From Druceiella hillmani (lineage: Eukaryota > Arthropoda > Insecta > Lepidoptera > Hepialidae), in contig JAYKKI010000134.1 of the NCBI GenBank assembly GCA_039881145.1, positions 1,956,001 through 2,020,000 on the forward strand: DNA of 64,000 bases, read 5' to 3'. The notes under the pieces are model-generated. The model did no database searches and was not told where the DNA came from. It was given only the letters and a program-made list of their open reading frames with translations. Positions 36,890-48,600 of the stretch are shown here, one piece after another (position 1 is the first letter of the stretch; every line of letters begins with the position of its first letter). Made by a program: the position numbers and the translations under genes.

Positions 36890-39437
36890 TAAAATATATT
36901 TGAAATAAGAGCTAATGTTACTGGGAAGAATTTCTTTCTTGCAAATTTATATAACAGTTTTTTCTCAACAAAATGGAATGCACACTTGTAAATACAAATT
37001 TAAAAATAATAATTAATTGAAAATTGATATTTCTACGAAGTTGAAATAAAGATATATGTATTATAACACTTGTTAGTTTTAACTAGTATAAATAATAAGA
37101 TAATTTTAAATTATAACTTTACATAGCTGCACTCTGTACTGAAAAAATTAGTGCAGAATATATTTATGTAAGGAAGATTTTATATAATAAAGGTCTCAAT
37201 TAAATGCTTTGTCGTCTAAAGTGTGTTGAAGACTTCCAATTGATCCCTCTCAGAAATTCTATAAGAAAATATTATTATTGGAATGCTAAATTGGAAAAAA
37301 TCCACTAAAGTTAGTATGGTGTGAAATTGATGATTATTTATTTAAAAAAGGAATATGTTAAACTTTAACTAAGTTAGTTGTAATTTATATCTTTAATTTA
37401 TTCAATCTTCTCAAAATTTTTCGAAAACTTAGAAATTGTTGTTATATAAAACTGCTACCGATTCAAGCAATCGAGAAAGTAATTTTCAATAACACACGAT
37501 TTGTTATATTTCATTTCGCGGTAAGAGTTTTTAAAAGAGGGATTTCTTTGTATAGAAATAACAAATTCATCAACGGTGTCGAAAGGTAAGGAAAGCAATT
37601 AAATATCATATCAGTGTGGTGAAGAAAATATACATAGACATATTTCTTCATATTATCTTTATTTTGTCTCATTATTTCTAAAAATATAAAATTAAAAATT
37701 ACATATTTATTTTGTTTTTTTTTCAAAATTATTAAGTAAAGCAGTTAAGAAGTTATTTCAATAGATTGAATCATATCAAAATCAAAGTTATAAAATATAT
37801 TTATTATTTCCATTCACATAAATATATTAAGTTTTCGGTTACTTCCATAAGGTAAGTGACGATGCCAAAACAATCATTATATAATTTCTTAGTACAGCAA
37901 AGTAGATCGAAATTGCTGGTTGCCAACCAAATTAATCTGACAAATTCTTAATATCTTCTCTGCCATGGCATTTATCACTGAAAGTTTCAGAATATCGTTA
38001 TTCTGTCCGCAATTGCTAGAAATTTTCTCAAAATCTTTGATAATTTTTTTATCACATTTATACGTAATTGATTACTATATCTCTAATATATCAACCAATC
38101 ATATCTGTACATATTTGCCAGTACATCATCGTGCATTTGAATCTTTTTCAACATTTGCTTCTTATTAAAAAAATCTTTCATATTTTATATAAAATATTCA
38201 AAGTCCATACGTGGATATCATTACCGTAAGAGACAATATTTGAACAGGATGATTTCATTTAATCAACAAAGTAGAAAAATTCTAACAATCAGTTTACAAA
38301 TGATAACAATGAATTACGTATATAAATAGATCTATTTACTCTGTTCGTTGAAAAGTAACAAACAACAATATTAAAACGTCACAAAGTTAGACCTTAGAAT
38401 AAATAACTTAAATTGTCATAGCGTCTATGTTTATTAAAGGCTTATCAGACAGATACTAACCTAAAAGAAATAAAGAGACAAATTGATAAATATTGTTGTT
38501 TATAATTAAACAGTACTTTCATGACTAATTTATAAACTCAGCATAAATTGAGAATATATTTTAGTAGGTGACACTAATGGCAATACAGCATTTAATAATT
38601 ATTAAAAAAATATAGCTAAAAAACATGTTTGCCATGATATGGTAATACATTGACAAAAATGAAGTTTTTGAAGATATAGGTAGTATGTAACTTAAAACAC
38701 CAAATTCTTCTTGCAGTTAGAGCCAGCATAATTTCAATTATTGAAAATTTATCCATAGATATAGATTTTCTTCAAGATCGCAAAAAATCTTTACTTTGGA
38801 CCTGTGAACATTTTCCTACTTTATAAGCAGGTTTAAACCACACTTTAATAGGAAATCCACGATGGACCACCGCCGGGAACACTAAATATTTCTACGTAAT
38901 CATTAACAATTAGTGATCGTCAATATCGGTTTACAAATATTTAGCTTAGGTATGAATGTTTAGTTAAATGGGTAACCATATACATTTTTAGTATATTTAA
39001 AATATGTGTAAATTAACTACAAAATGTATTAACGAAGTATATAAGGTTTAGAAGACATGCAAACTTCATTACTTTCTTTAATTATTTAGTATGCTACATG
39101 CAGTATAAATATAGGATAGTTGATAAAATAAATCATAGAGGAAATTGTATAGCCATAAAGTAGTTATATGTATAAAAGTTTATTTTTTTGTAAACTTCTC
39201 AGTAATACATAATTGAAATGTCCATTAAGTGGTGACAAATGAAAGTACAGTTCTTTGTTCTTAATTTCGTATAAATTCTTAAGTACACCAATTAAAATAG
39301 AAATAGTGGTAATGATAACGCCTATTAGGGCGCATATGAAGAATATTTGTATGTAAATTTAAAGGTGAGTAATAAAGTAGCCAATTTTTAGAAAATTTCA
39401 TGTATCGTCTAACATAAAACTTGAAAGAGAAAGTCTT

Positions 39438-39487
39438 AAACATTCCAAAACTATTTTATTTACGAATAAAATAGTTTTGGAATGTTT
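39438..39487. repeat. Perfect 23-bp hairpin
   Basis: 'aaacattccaaaactatttt'+'att' at 39,438-39,460 is exactly complementary to 39,465-39,487 across the loop 'tacg'. The equivalent region of unit C (about 55,475) has only one diverged arm-like sequence, 'agattccaaaaaatatttt'. Confidence 0.95.
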
Positions 39488-40033
39488 ACATAAAATAATT
39501 TAATTTATTTCCTATTGATGTAAATGTCGACAAATGATATTTCTCCACCAATCTTACTGCTAAAGCGAAAATTATAAAAAAAGAACGTTAATAGAAATGT
39601 CTCGCGAAAATAATTTAAAATCTCATAATTTTTAACAAATTCTCAATAATTCTATGAATACACTAGGCTATATATTTAGCTGGTAGAAGATAATATTAAT
39701 ATTAGTAAATGGTTTTTTAAAAGTAATCTGCGGGTTGTTATTAATCAAAGTCTCAAAATAGTGTTGTTTTCTAACCATGTCTGTAATTACAGACTTTGAA
39801 CTTATAATTGAATCCATTGTTTCTTGTGGCGTGATCATCAGAATCTTTCTTATGATTTTGCTTAACATTTCTTTCATTCAATTATTTTTACTATTCAAAT
39901 CTGTCATTTATCGATTTGACGGTTAGAGATAAAGGAAATAACTTAAATAAATTAATTTCTTTTAAAGTTACATAATTTTTGAAAGAGAAATGTTCGCTCG
40001 CTTTATGAAAAAGGTGCCGTATTATATTTCCAA

Positions 40034-40070
40034 GTAGAATTTTGCTACAATTCATTGCGCAAAATTCTAC
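40034..40070. repeat. Perfect 12-bp hairpin
   Basis: 'gtagaattttgc' at 40,034-40,045 and 'gcaaaattctac' at 40,059-40,070. Not kept in unit A. Confidence 0.8.
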
Positions 40071-42084
40071 TCTACTCGGCTAGAGCTGGGTTAACACTCA
40101 AGTTCCCAGGTCGATCAGAAACATTTAACCAGACAACGGTTAAATAATAATTGACAATGAGAATATCAGAGAGTTGGTACAGTATTTGAACGCTTCCGTA
40201 GCTAAAGGCTAAGTTAAGTTATATTAGCTATACAATTAACGTTATGTTGCCTAACCTGAATAGGTACTTATTACTAATTTTTCAATTTTTATTTTTTCGC
40301 TTAGTACTTTTTTCTTAAAAAATTATTAAATGGGTTGATAAAATTAAAACAAAAGGAATATACCCATTTTTGCCACATTCTCCTGTGTCCTGAAACCTGG
40401 TAAAATTTTACATTTAGAATACTTTGTTCAGAGACATAAATAAATAACTGACAAAAATCCTTTTTTGTTTAAATACTTTGGAGCGTAAAGGCAGAGAAAA
40501 AATTTGCTTTTGTATAAAAATCTGATAGTATACAACAGTAATAATATATTAAAAATTTGATTACATTGTAGACCATACAAACGGTCATACAAATAAATAT
40601 GAAAATACATAATAATCCTGAAAAATATAAAAAGGTATAGAATAACTCAGGTATATAAACTCAGGTGCAAACAGATTTAAGAAACGTATATCTATAAATC
40701 ATTGTATACAAATTAGTTTTGTTGAAAAAGAAAAGTTAAAAACGTAGAAGATCCACAGACTAGAAGATCGACTAGTGGTAGAACATGATAAAAATATAAT
40801 TGCAAGGGAGATCTTCCAAGTCGATCTTAAAAGGAAATTCTCAAGGAAGAATTTTTGGTTTGAAATTCCAATTAATTTTCAGATTAATCCAGCTTATTCC
40901 ATTTATAGAAATGATTTTTCATACGAAACTGAAGTTCTTTCGATTAAATAATTTTAAGAACAAAACACAACGCCATAAATGTAGATTTTCGCTAATGAGA
41001 TAACTGTGAGAAGCTGTGATATAGCTATGAGATAACCGTGATAGCTATTAGAGCATATTTCTGTTTAGGGTATTGATAAGTAATTCTAATGCATATAATT
41101 TTCCATTTTTAAAATATTTATCTAGGAGCATTTATTTCGTAAATATTTAAGTGGTAGCTTTAAAAATCGCACCCTCTGCGCTTGACTTGTTAGTAAAACT
41201 TACTTTAAACAATTACTTTTTGATCTCACCTTGCACATAGTCCCAAACCTTTTGTGCCTGAAATAATTTATCTGTTCATAAAATGATATGTTTTTAAACA
41301 CCCAAGTGTATATTTTCATTTTATATTTTCTCCCATTATCTCGTAGTAAATTGTTTATCAGTTAGGGTTTACATCCGTATACGGGCTATTAAAAAGTAAA
41401 CTGTGCAAATTGTTTATATAATTATTTTTTAAAAAAGATAATAATACAATCAAGGAAAACATGTTATAAAATGTGTATGTAAAAATAAATAAACAGGTAT
41501 TCATATAAAAATGAATAAAAAGTTATGATTATAATGCAATGATTTAACTTAGTAAAAATGTTTTAATAATGTCTTTACTACAATTAAGGTTTACAATGGA
41601 TATAAAATGATCCGCAATATTTTTAACTTAATTTCATTTTTTGAATATTAAGTATATATATGCTATGTATTCTAAGTAATTTCTAAGTCTGTATTTGTGT
41701 ATAAGTGTTTAGTCAAATAGGGAAAAATTAATTTAATGAGAACCTAAATTCAAAGTTACTAATTACGAAAATAATTTTCAATTTCAATTTGAAGTCTATC
41801 ATATGTTGGCGTAATTACTCGTACTAATATTTTTAATGGAATTATTACTGATTTTAGTTTTTAAAACATTATTTTATTAACGAAAAAGATACGAAATTTA
41901 TTTAATGCGACATGAGGCTACAAAGAGGTAGTAATGAAGAATAATGTCAAATAAGATAAATTAATTTAAGTTATGTATTCAATAAGTTCCATAAATTTTA
42001 ATTAGCCTCTTACAAAAATATTTCTCTACATTATTAAAAATTAATTGAATCGAATACTTTGTCGTCATTGTACAAAATCTTTAC

Positions 42085-42340
42085 GACATCATCTTAATGT
42101 CAACCGTAGCCACGTGACGCACATCTAAACGTGATCTCACGTGAAATAATAAGTGACCAGTAATTTATTTACACAGTTGAACCAAGCATCGCCTCGGGAA
42201 AACGACCGTCGTCGGATTACCCTCTGTTCGAAGATAATTAAACGGACATTGATCATTGCATACTATGAGCCCATCATATCAGTTAGAACAGAGTCGGTTG
42301 CAAGAGAACTTACACTAACTCAATATGATCTATAGTATTA
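42085..42340. other. Conserved noncoding block (copy B), with CACGTG
   Basis: Counterpart of 14,145-14,420 and 58,045-58,300. A perfect CACGTG palindrome lies in 'gtagccacgtgacgcac' near 42,111 and 'gtgatctcacgtgaa' follows about 25 bases later. Confidence 0.4.
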
Positions 42341-42946
42341 GATTGAAAGTGTTCGAAACATGTTGTAGTTTATCAGTTTAAAGTAAATATTTTTTATTTT
42401 ACTATTCTACTTTAAATTGCTTATTACACCCATTGTTTGGTACTAGAGTTACGTTTGAATATGAAGCCACTGGATATATAATTTTGGCATAATTATGGAA
42501 AACAATTATTACATATTCAAAATAATTGGAGATAACAAGTTAAATTCAATGAATCACTTAAATAGGCCACGATACTTACTATTTGTAATTTTTAAATAAA
42601 ACAAGCACAAACAAAATTAATCGTATTTTTATGCCTCTATCGAATTTTATTGCAAACGGTATATGAATATGTGATGCATGAAAGAATTTAAGGTGAAAGT
42701 TTATAATAAAACACCAAAATTGCAAACGAAAGGAAGAGCGCAAAAAAGATATCGCATTATAAATATTAGGCATGCCGTATGACAGTGCGAGACTATCATC
42801 GTACCTACTTCTTATTGTTACAAAGTTCCTTACGGCACGTTACGCACTTGGCGAATGACAGCTAGCCCGAAAAAAGCATAAAATTTCGAACGCTACTTTT
42901 GATATAGTTTTTGCTATAGTATGAGCACAAGCGTATGTCAATTTTT

Positions 42947-43345
42947 TTTCTGCTGGCTTTTTATTGTAAGCCAATCATGTGCCAGATCGTTTTTTTTAAT
43001 TATAAATTATTACTTTGTCATTTACTAAACCCTTAAAATTAATAAATTTTAATAAATTTTCAGCATATTCATTTATTTTAACTGCCAATAAAATTATGTT
43101 TAGATTGTTTTAATTCATTTAAAATATATTTATATTCACTCAAATTTTTAAAGTTATTAAATTTTATTTAATTGACTTAATAAAAAAATTAATTAATTAA
43201 ATTTAAAATGTAATATAATAATATTTAATTCTAGATAAAACATAAAATTATTTACTACTCTGTATGAGAAAATAAGAAAGTTGTAATGTTATAATTTGGA
43301 AACGGTCTGGCAGATGATTGGCTTGCAATGGAAAGCCAGCAGAAA
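42947..43345. mobile_element. Small element bounded by 46-bp inverted repeats
   Basis: 42,947-42,992 ('tttctgctggctttttattg'...'ccagatcgttt') is the reverse complement of 43,300-43,345 at about 41 of 46 positions. The interior is AT-rich and noncoding. It is probably a MITE or the ends of a decayed DNA transposon. I could not define a target duplication outside the arms. Confidence 0.6.
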
Positions 43346-43573
43346 AATAAAATGGCAATACCCATCATCCGTCAAACAAATTTTAAGTTTATTTTTTTTT
43401 AATTTAATTAAATGTTTGAATCATATCTTACCAAGCGTATTTATAACCACGCGCCAGTCCTTTTATTATTTTATTTCCATTAATTATTTGCGTGCTAAAT
43501 AAAGTTAAATCTTGTTCACAATTAAATGAAACTACGTGATGTAGTGTTATTTCTACTATCTTTAATTTCTTTA

Positions 43574-43614
43574 CCACGACCTAGGTTTCGTTGTATTACA
43601 ACATCTTCAGGTGG
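43574..43614 (-). ncRNA. Hammerhead-ribozyme-like motif, - strand
   Basis: Mirror image of the + strand motif, because the element is a palindrome. On the minus strand it reads CCAC, CTGAAGA, T, GTTGT-AAT-ACAAC, GAAACC-TA-GGTC, GTGG from 43,614 down to 43,574. All core positions are intact, so a transcript of either strand would carry one sense copy. Confidence 0.6.
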
Positions 43615-43642
43615 GATATAAGCAAAGATTCTTGCTTATATC

Positions 43643-43683
43643 CCACCTGAAGATGTTGTAATACAACGAAACCTAGGTCGTGG
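43643..43683 (+). ncRNA. Hammerhead-ribozyme-like motif, + strand
   Basis: Helix I 5' strand CCAC (43,643-43,646), core CTGAAGA (43,647-43,653, fits CUGANGA), one extra T, helix II GTTGT-AAT-ACAAC (43,655-43,667), core GAAA (43,668-43,671), helix III ACC-TA-GGT sharing the last A (43,671-43,678), C17 at 43,679, then helix I 3' strand GTGG (43,680-43,683). Predicted cleavage falls after C 43,679. The very short helix III with a self-complementary CCTAGG is like the minimal type I hammerheads described in retroelements, which are thought to act as dimers. The extra T before helix II departs from the canonical G-C closing pair. Confidence 0.6.
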
Positions 43684-44751
43684 TAAAGAAATTAAAGATA
43701 GTAGAAATAATACTACATCACGCAGTTTCATTTAATTGTGAATAATGAATTTCTACAAAATTAACGCCAAATATATTCAATAGTTAAATCTTGTGTTATG
43801 CCTATAAATGAGTAGAAATTATAACGCACGTAGATAAGTCACGTGATCTTTTTTGTCAAAAAAAGTGAATTGTGAAAGTAATAGTGATGATTAAGTCAGG
43901 TAAGTACCAGATTGCCAAGTCACTCTATTTATTAAAAAAATAAAGATGTCAAATGTTGATTTGGTCACTATAAAATGTTGTTAGTTAATTAATTAAGTAA
44001 AAATTTATGACAAAAATTGTTGGATATATGCTCCCATAGATAGGTACTGAATAAATTATCTGACTTCTTTTTACATTAGATATCGTAAACTTTTACGGTA
44101 GAAGAACTGCGTTGCGAGACTTGCATTTTTTACATTTTATGTTTTTGATGGGATGTCATTCCTTTTTGTAGGTACACAGTATTTCAGATTCCATTGCAAC
44201 ATCATTATAACAGTAAAATGTTTAGGTTGTATGTTTTAATATAACTAAATATTCGCTAAAATGGTAGAATTAGGTAAGGTATCTTGGTTTATGTAAGGTA
44301 CTAAAATGAGTTTAAGTAAATCAAGTACACCTTATAATGTACCCTAAAATTATCCAAACAACATCCAAATAGCTAGCAAAAAATATTAGTAAATAAATTA
44401 GTAAGCGTTTCAATCATAAAACCGATAATAGCAACCGAAATTATAGATGAAAATCGCAAAACTTATCAACATCAACTCCCCCACGCGTCGCCCCTTTGCG
44501 TCGCAAGCGCCATCCACCACAAACATAAGCATAATAGCTGGCATGGCAACAAGCATCATGAGAGCGCGACTTTGAATTATTTTATTGAATTTATTTTGAT
44601 TATGCATTAGGTATAGGTAGTAGGTACGTACTGTTAATTCAACGAATATTTGAATTCCATTTTTAATCCCAAATTACGTAATTCACGAAAAATTGTACAC
44701 TTGTATAACTGTATATCTTGTATAACTTTTAATCGCATATCTCTTTATATA

Positions 44752-44753
<2 letters not shown>

Positions 44754-44812
<59 letters not shown>
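44754..44812. repeat. (TA)n microsatellite
   Basis: Pure TA tract of about 58 bases. Confidence 0.95.
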
Positions 44813-44815
<3 letters not shown>

Positions 44816-45829
44816 TTCATATATCTGGACAACAGGACTAAAATTGCGGTATGTTTTAGTGTTTTCTTACTTTATAGGCTCAACAGTAATCGTGTTTAAC
44901 ATTTGAAGCTTCTATGTTTGCTAGATGCACCTTAGAATTTTGTTGATCGATGAGTGTGTCAGTGACAAAATTAAGGGATTTTGATTTTGTAACTACAGGT
45001 AAAAATTAAACGTAATTTAGATATATACCTAGTTATATTATGCCTACTAGGTCATTATAATTTCAGATCTCTAGCTTATCCACAACGAAGTTGCATGGGG
45101 TCGAAAATGTCCTGAATGGCTTCGAGAAGAGGATGGTACGGCTGTGTTTTTTTGTTTACTTTTGCTTGACTTGGCGGGGTCGTGCCCACAGATAACGTTC
45201 AACATGTATTTGTATTGTGTATATAAGGGTAAATACCAAAAATTTTGTACGTTCTATTATATTTTACATCTATATGTTTTATTCTACATCATTTTCACCA
45301 ATGATGAGATATTTTCCCCTTATTGTATTTTATGAGTTTTTGAATATAAAAATTTGTCACAAAATAAATAAAGTTACTGCATTTTTTTTAATTTTTGAAA
45401 AAAAATTGGATTGATTGATTATGAAATTAAACTTTAAATAAATATTAAAATAACCTGAAAAATAATAGAATTTTTTTTTAAATTATATTGTAAATACAAT
45501 TGTAATTATTCCTGTCCTTACTTTTTAAAATAAAAAAGAATAGATATATCCCTTTCAGATATTTTGAATATTATAATTTTTTAATATGACGTAAATATGA
45601 TAACATACTTTACGTGTTGCATTAAATTTAATTTAATCTTTAGTTGTAAAAGCAACTGTACACTCATTTAACAAATATGAAATGATAATTTATTTATTAA
45701 CAAAAAATTGTCTCTCTTGAACTAACTAGTGAATGCGAAATTCACTGAGAAATATAAGATATTAAAAATAAGAATAGTTAGCAATTTTCTTTACAACGAC
45801 TTATATATATGTATGTATATATTTTCCTA

Positions 45830-46420
45830 TCTTCCTACTAAACTCCTAGTTGCTTTATGTCCGTGTGTACCTATACTTTCAAATATTTACCTACTTGCAT
45901 ACTTAGTTCCATCATACACTGTCCACTACTTGTCACCAACCTACCCGTCGAGGCAAGTTAAATGATCCCAATTTTGGTGGATCTACTCGTCGCTCATTGA
46001 GGAATCCCTGTCACGAATTTCTGGCTTTATATTTATAACCTGGCACTTACTGGCCTACAAAAAACTAATCACAATAAGTAAAATGAGCCCAAACGCGACA
46101 CATACTATTCAGCGTTCATGAGTTCCACTTACCGCCTTTTGACACCGTAATCAACGTCTGATAACCATTTGCGTGCGAAACACACCTTAAGAAAAGTTAA
46201 ATGAGCTTAAATTTGAAAAATCTGCTCTTCACTAATGATAAGTTTATCTCTTCACTACGGGTGTGTCACCACCTTCCACCCCATCATCACACACTGGAAA
46301 TCATCTGTGACTTCAGTAATTATAATGAGATGACAAACTCACTCTAATTTCTGAAAGGAGCCTTGTACTTTCAGTTCGGAAGTATTTTAAGATATCTCTG
46401 AAGTGCATCGCAGTATCAGA
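45830..46420. repeat. Internal ~120-bp repeats (copy B)
   Basis: Best-kept copy of the block described at 17.79 kb. The repeated phrase starts at 45,955, 46,076 and 46,194, each followed some 20-30 bases later by a variant of 'aatctactcttca'. Confidence 0.5.
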
Positions 46421-47169
46421 TACTGACAAAATATATATGGGAAGAGGCTTCTTTAAATAAAGAAAGTATTATTACTATTAGTACAATGTCATAGAACTGG
46501 TTATAGGTGATCATTGCTAAAAAAACATGAAAATATGTGGGTCGAATTACGAGAAACTCCACCTTATTGAATCCGGTTAATAATTGAATATTGTGCATGG
46601 TGAAGCAACTATCTTACGTTAAATTATCGGTACATAATAAATATTATAAACGAGTAAATATTAGATATTATAAAAACTAAATATTTATAAATGTAACTAA
46701 TATATAATCTGTGGAGATTAAATATTTCAAGACTAAGGCACAAATTTTGCTAATAATTTGTGATCTCCGTTTGTTACATTCAAAATCAATCAATTTAACA
46801 AGGAATTGACGCAGCCTATCTATTTTTAAACAATATGCTAAGTTAAAGTAAATCAATCTCGAAACTGGAAATCACGTAGGCATCATGGATATGATACTTT
46901 CCAGAAGATGTGATTACACTGAATCAATTGAAAATACGTTTTAAAATAGAAAATTTATCTATCCACATTTTATAAAAGTGGACACATTTATAAGTATATT
47001 TTATTTCCTAAGTTTTCCGAAAACATTTTCAGATTACTTCAGATTAATCCGTCTACGTAGATTAAAAAAAATGTATTGTCATTGTTCATTAATCGTTATC
47101 TAACAGAAAAATTTATCAAGGTAATTATCAATTTGTAATTAAATTTTGATTCTTTTTAGGGAAAATGAA

Positions 47170-48000
47170 AGACTTGTAGTGCCACTCGTGTGTCTGTCCG
47201 CCACACCACTCTTGTGTCTCATAGCCGTTTTTCTCTGAAACTATTTTATGTAGACAATTTTAAATTTGGCAAAGTATTCAAACATATTAACTCGCACATA
47301 GCCTAAAAACGTTAAAATATCATTACAGAAACGTAAGAAGGGACTAGTGCTCGAGAAAAATTTTCTTTATTTCCATGTAGAGTACTTAGGATCATTTGGA
47401 AAAGGTAGTTACGAAGGACCGAAAAATATGTTTAAATCCCTCTCCCTTATTTCTAATACCATTCAAACTAAAATTATGACAAAAATATGGGTTTTAGAAT
47501 CCCACGGAAAACTACAGCCACGATTCTAGACGTCATTTTTAAACATACACCATGTTTTTACGCCTATCAAAAGCAGAGTATGGAATATATTTAAGTTCCT
47601 CTTTATTCGCAGCGCTTTTTTGAGAACAGACGAAACGTAGAAACGGTAAATAATCTTATTAACCACATATTTCGCAATATTTTTTTTAAACGTTTACTTA
47701 AGAATTTAAGACAGGGTAAATAAAGGTATTAAAATATTTTTTATTTTTTAAAATTATTCGAAAATAATACGGCATCTTCCCTCTCTCCCTTACTTTTGAA
47801 ACTACTTTGTAAAAACCGTGAAAAACAGACTTGGTAAAATTTGATTAAAAGTACGCAGGAAAACTATAGCCATTATCTTATATCGTAAATTTTTTTTTCC
47901 CATAACCACCCATATATAACAAAAACCGATTTGTATTTTTAGCAGATGCGTCCTAGTTATAACTCGTGTCTAGATCGTAACTCTTTACATAGGAAATATT
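47170..48000 (+). repeat. Dispersed repeat, copy 4 of the lepidopteran-type family
   Basis: 'cgtgtgtctgtccgcc', 'tttttctctgaaacta', 'ccctctcccttatttc', 'acgcctatcaaaagcagagta' and 'ggaaaactatagccatta' in order. It has a longer 3' part than the copy at 19 kb. The frame 47,347-47,529 lies inside it and is not a gene. Confidence 0.55.
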
Positions 48001-48039
48001 AACTTTAGAAAATATATTGAGTAAGATTTAATAAATTTT

Positions 48040-48600
48040 GACAAGCAAGTCTTAGATTTATTGTTTAACAAACAAAAGTAATGAACTTTCCACGATTTGG
48101 CATATTTTGACTACTTTGAATGTTGAAACTAAAGACAAGTGGAAATTAATTAGCATAAAATTATTAAAGGCAAAATATATGTTGTCAAAGATATTCTACA
48201 TTTTGCGGGAGACCTCCACATAAACAAAATATAATGAAATTATTACCATTCAAAGAAATTCGTGGTACCGACATCAGCGTCAAATTAGTCCGCAAACGTG
48301 AAAATTGCTAGTATTAAAACTAAACACATATAAAACTGAAGTATAGTATTTGTAAATGAATAAACATTGTGGGAATAACCATGTATTGACGTAATTTTAG
48401 GAAGGCGTGTGTGTGTTAATTAATGCCTATGGTGACAAGTCAAAAAACGGCGGTGCTAACTTTCATTCGGCCATACCGGCATTAGTATACTCATACACAC
48501 ATGTTCATTGCGTGGGCAATATTTGCTATTTTATTTTCTCTTACGACTTTAATAGACAGTAGTCGTGCGTAATTGAATAATAGGTAATATGAATATCAGT
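48040..48600. other. Strongly conserved noncoding block (copy B)
   Basis: Counterpart of 19,564-20,085 and 61,790-62,310. It includes 'cacgatttggcatat', 'gggaataacc', 'gtgttaattaat' and 'ttttctcttacgactttaat'. Less conserved in the middle than A is to C. Confidence 0.5.

Larger units (their letters stand above)
34510..42815. other. Noncoding duplicated sequence of unit B (left half)
   Basis: Apart from the pseudo-exon, microsatellite and hairpins listed separately, this is degraded unit sequence with no supported gene. The stretch about 38,330-38,900 has no obvious counterpart in A. Confidence 0.5.
43516..43781. mobile_element. Palindromic element carrying hammerhead-like ribozyme motifs on both strands
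   Basis: 43,515-43,742 is a near-perfect palindrome (114-base arms, about four mismatches, essentially no loop), followed by a tail of about 39 bases unique to the right side. The 13-bp sequence 'agttaaatcttgt' occurs at 43,503-43,515 and again at 43,782-43,794, as expected for a target duplication of the whole unit. Each arm contains a hammerhead-like fold, listed separately. A decayed relative lies at 7.4 kb. Flanking repeats of different length (13 and 9 bp), a hammerhead core and inverted copies fit a non-autonomous relative of Penelope-like retroelements, whose terminal repeats can carry minimal hammerheads and can lie inverted. This assignment is inference; no reverse transcriptase was seen. 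Confidence 0.75.
42815..45450. mobile_element. Unit B private insertion cluster
   Basis: Unit homology stops after 'cctacttcttatt' (compare A 16,555 and C 58,830) and resumes around 45.45 kb. The 2.6 kb between holds the 46-bp inverted-repeat element, the 228-bp palindrome, a GC-rich patch at 44,465-44,580 ('cccccacgcgtcgcccc') and a TA tract. No coding region is supported: the minus frame 44,410-44,607 crosses the GC-rich patch but looks like no known protein. Confidence 0.55.

Noticed and set aside
39668..39877. Minus-strand frame over a stretch shared with A (9,390-9,500) and C (56,060-56,170)
   Set aside because: The similarity is at DNA level. The A and C copies carry frame differences, so there is no sign of protein-level constraint.
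44410..44607. 65-codon minus frame with a predicted hydrophobic segment
   Set aside because: Inside the B-only insertion cluster. Its signal-peptide-like look comes from a short GC-rich patch, and there is no family match.
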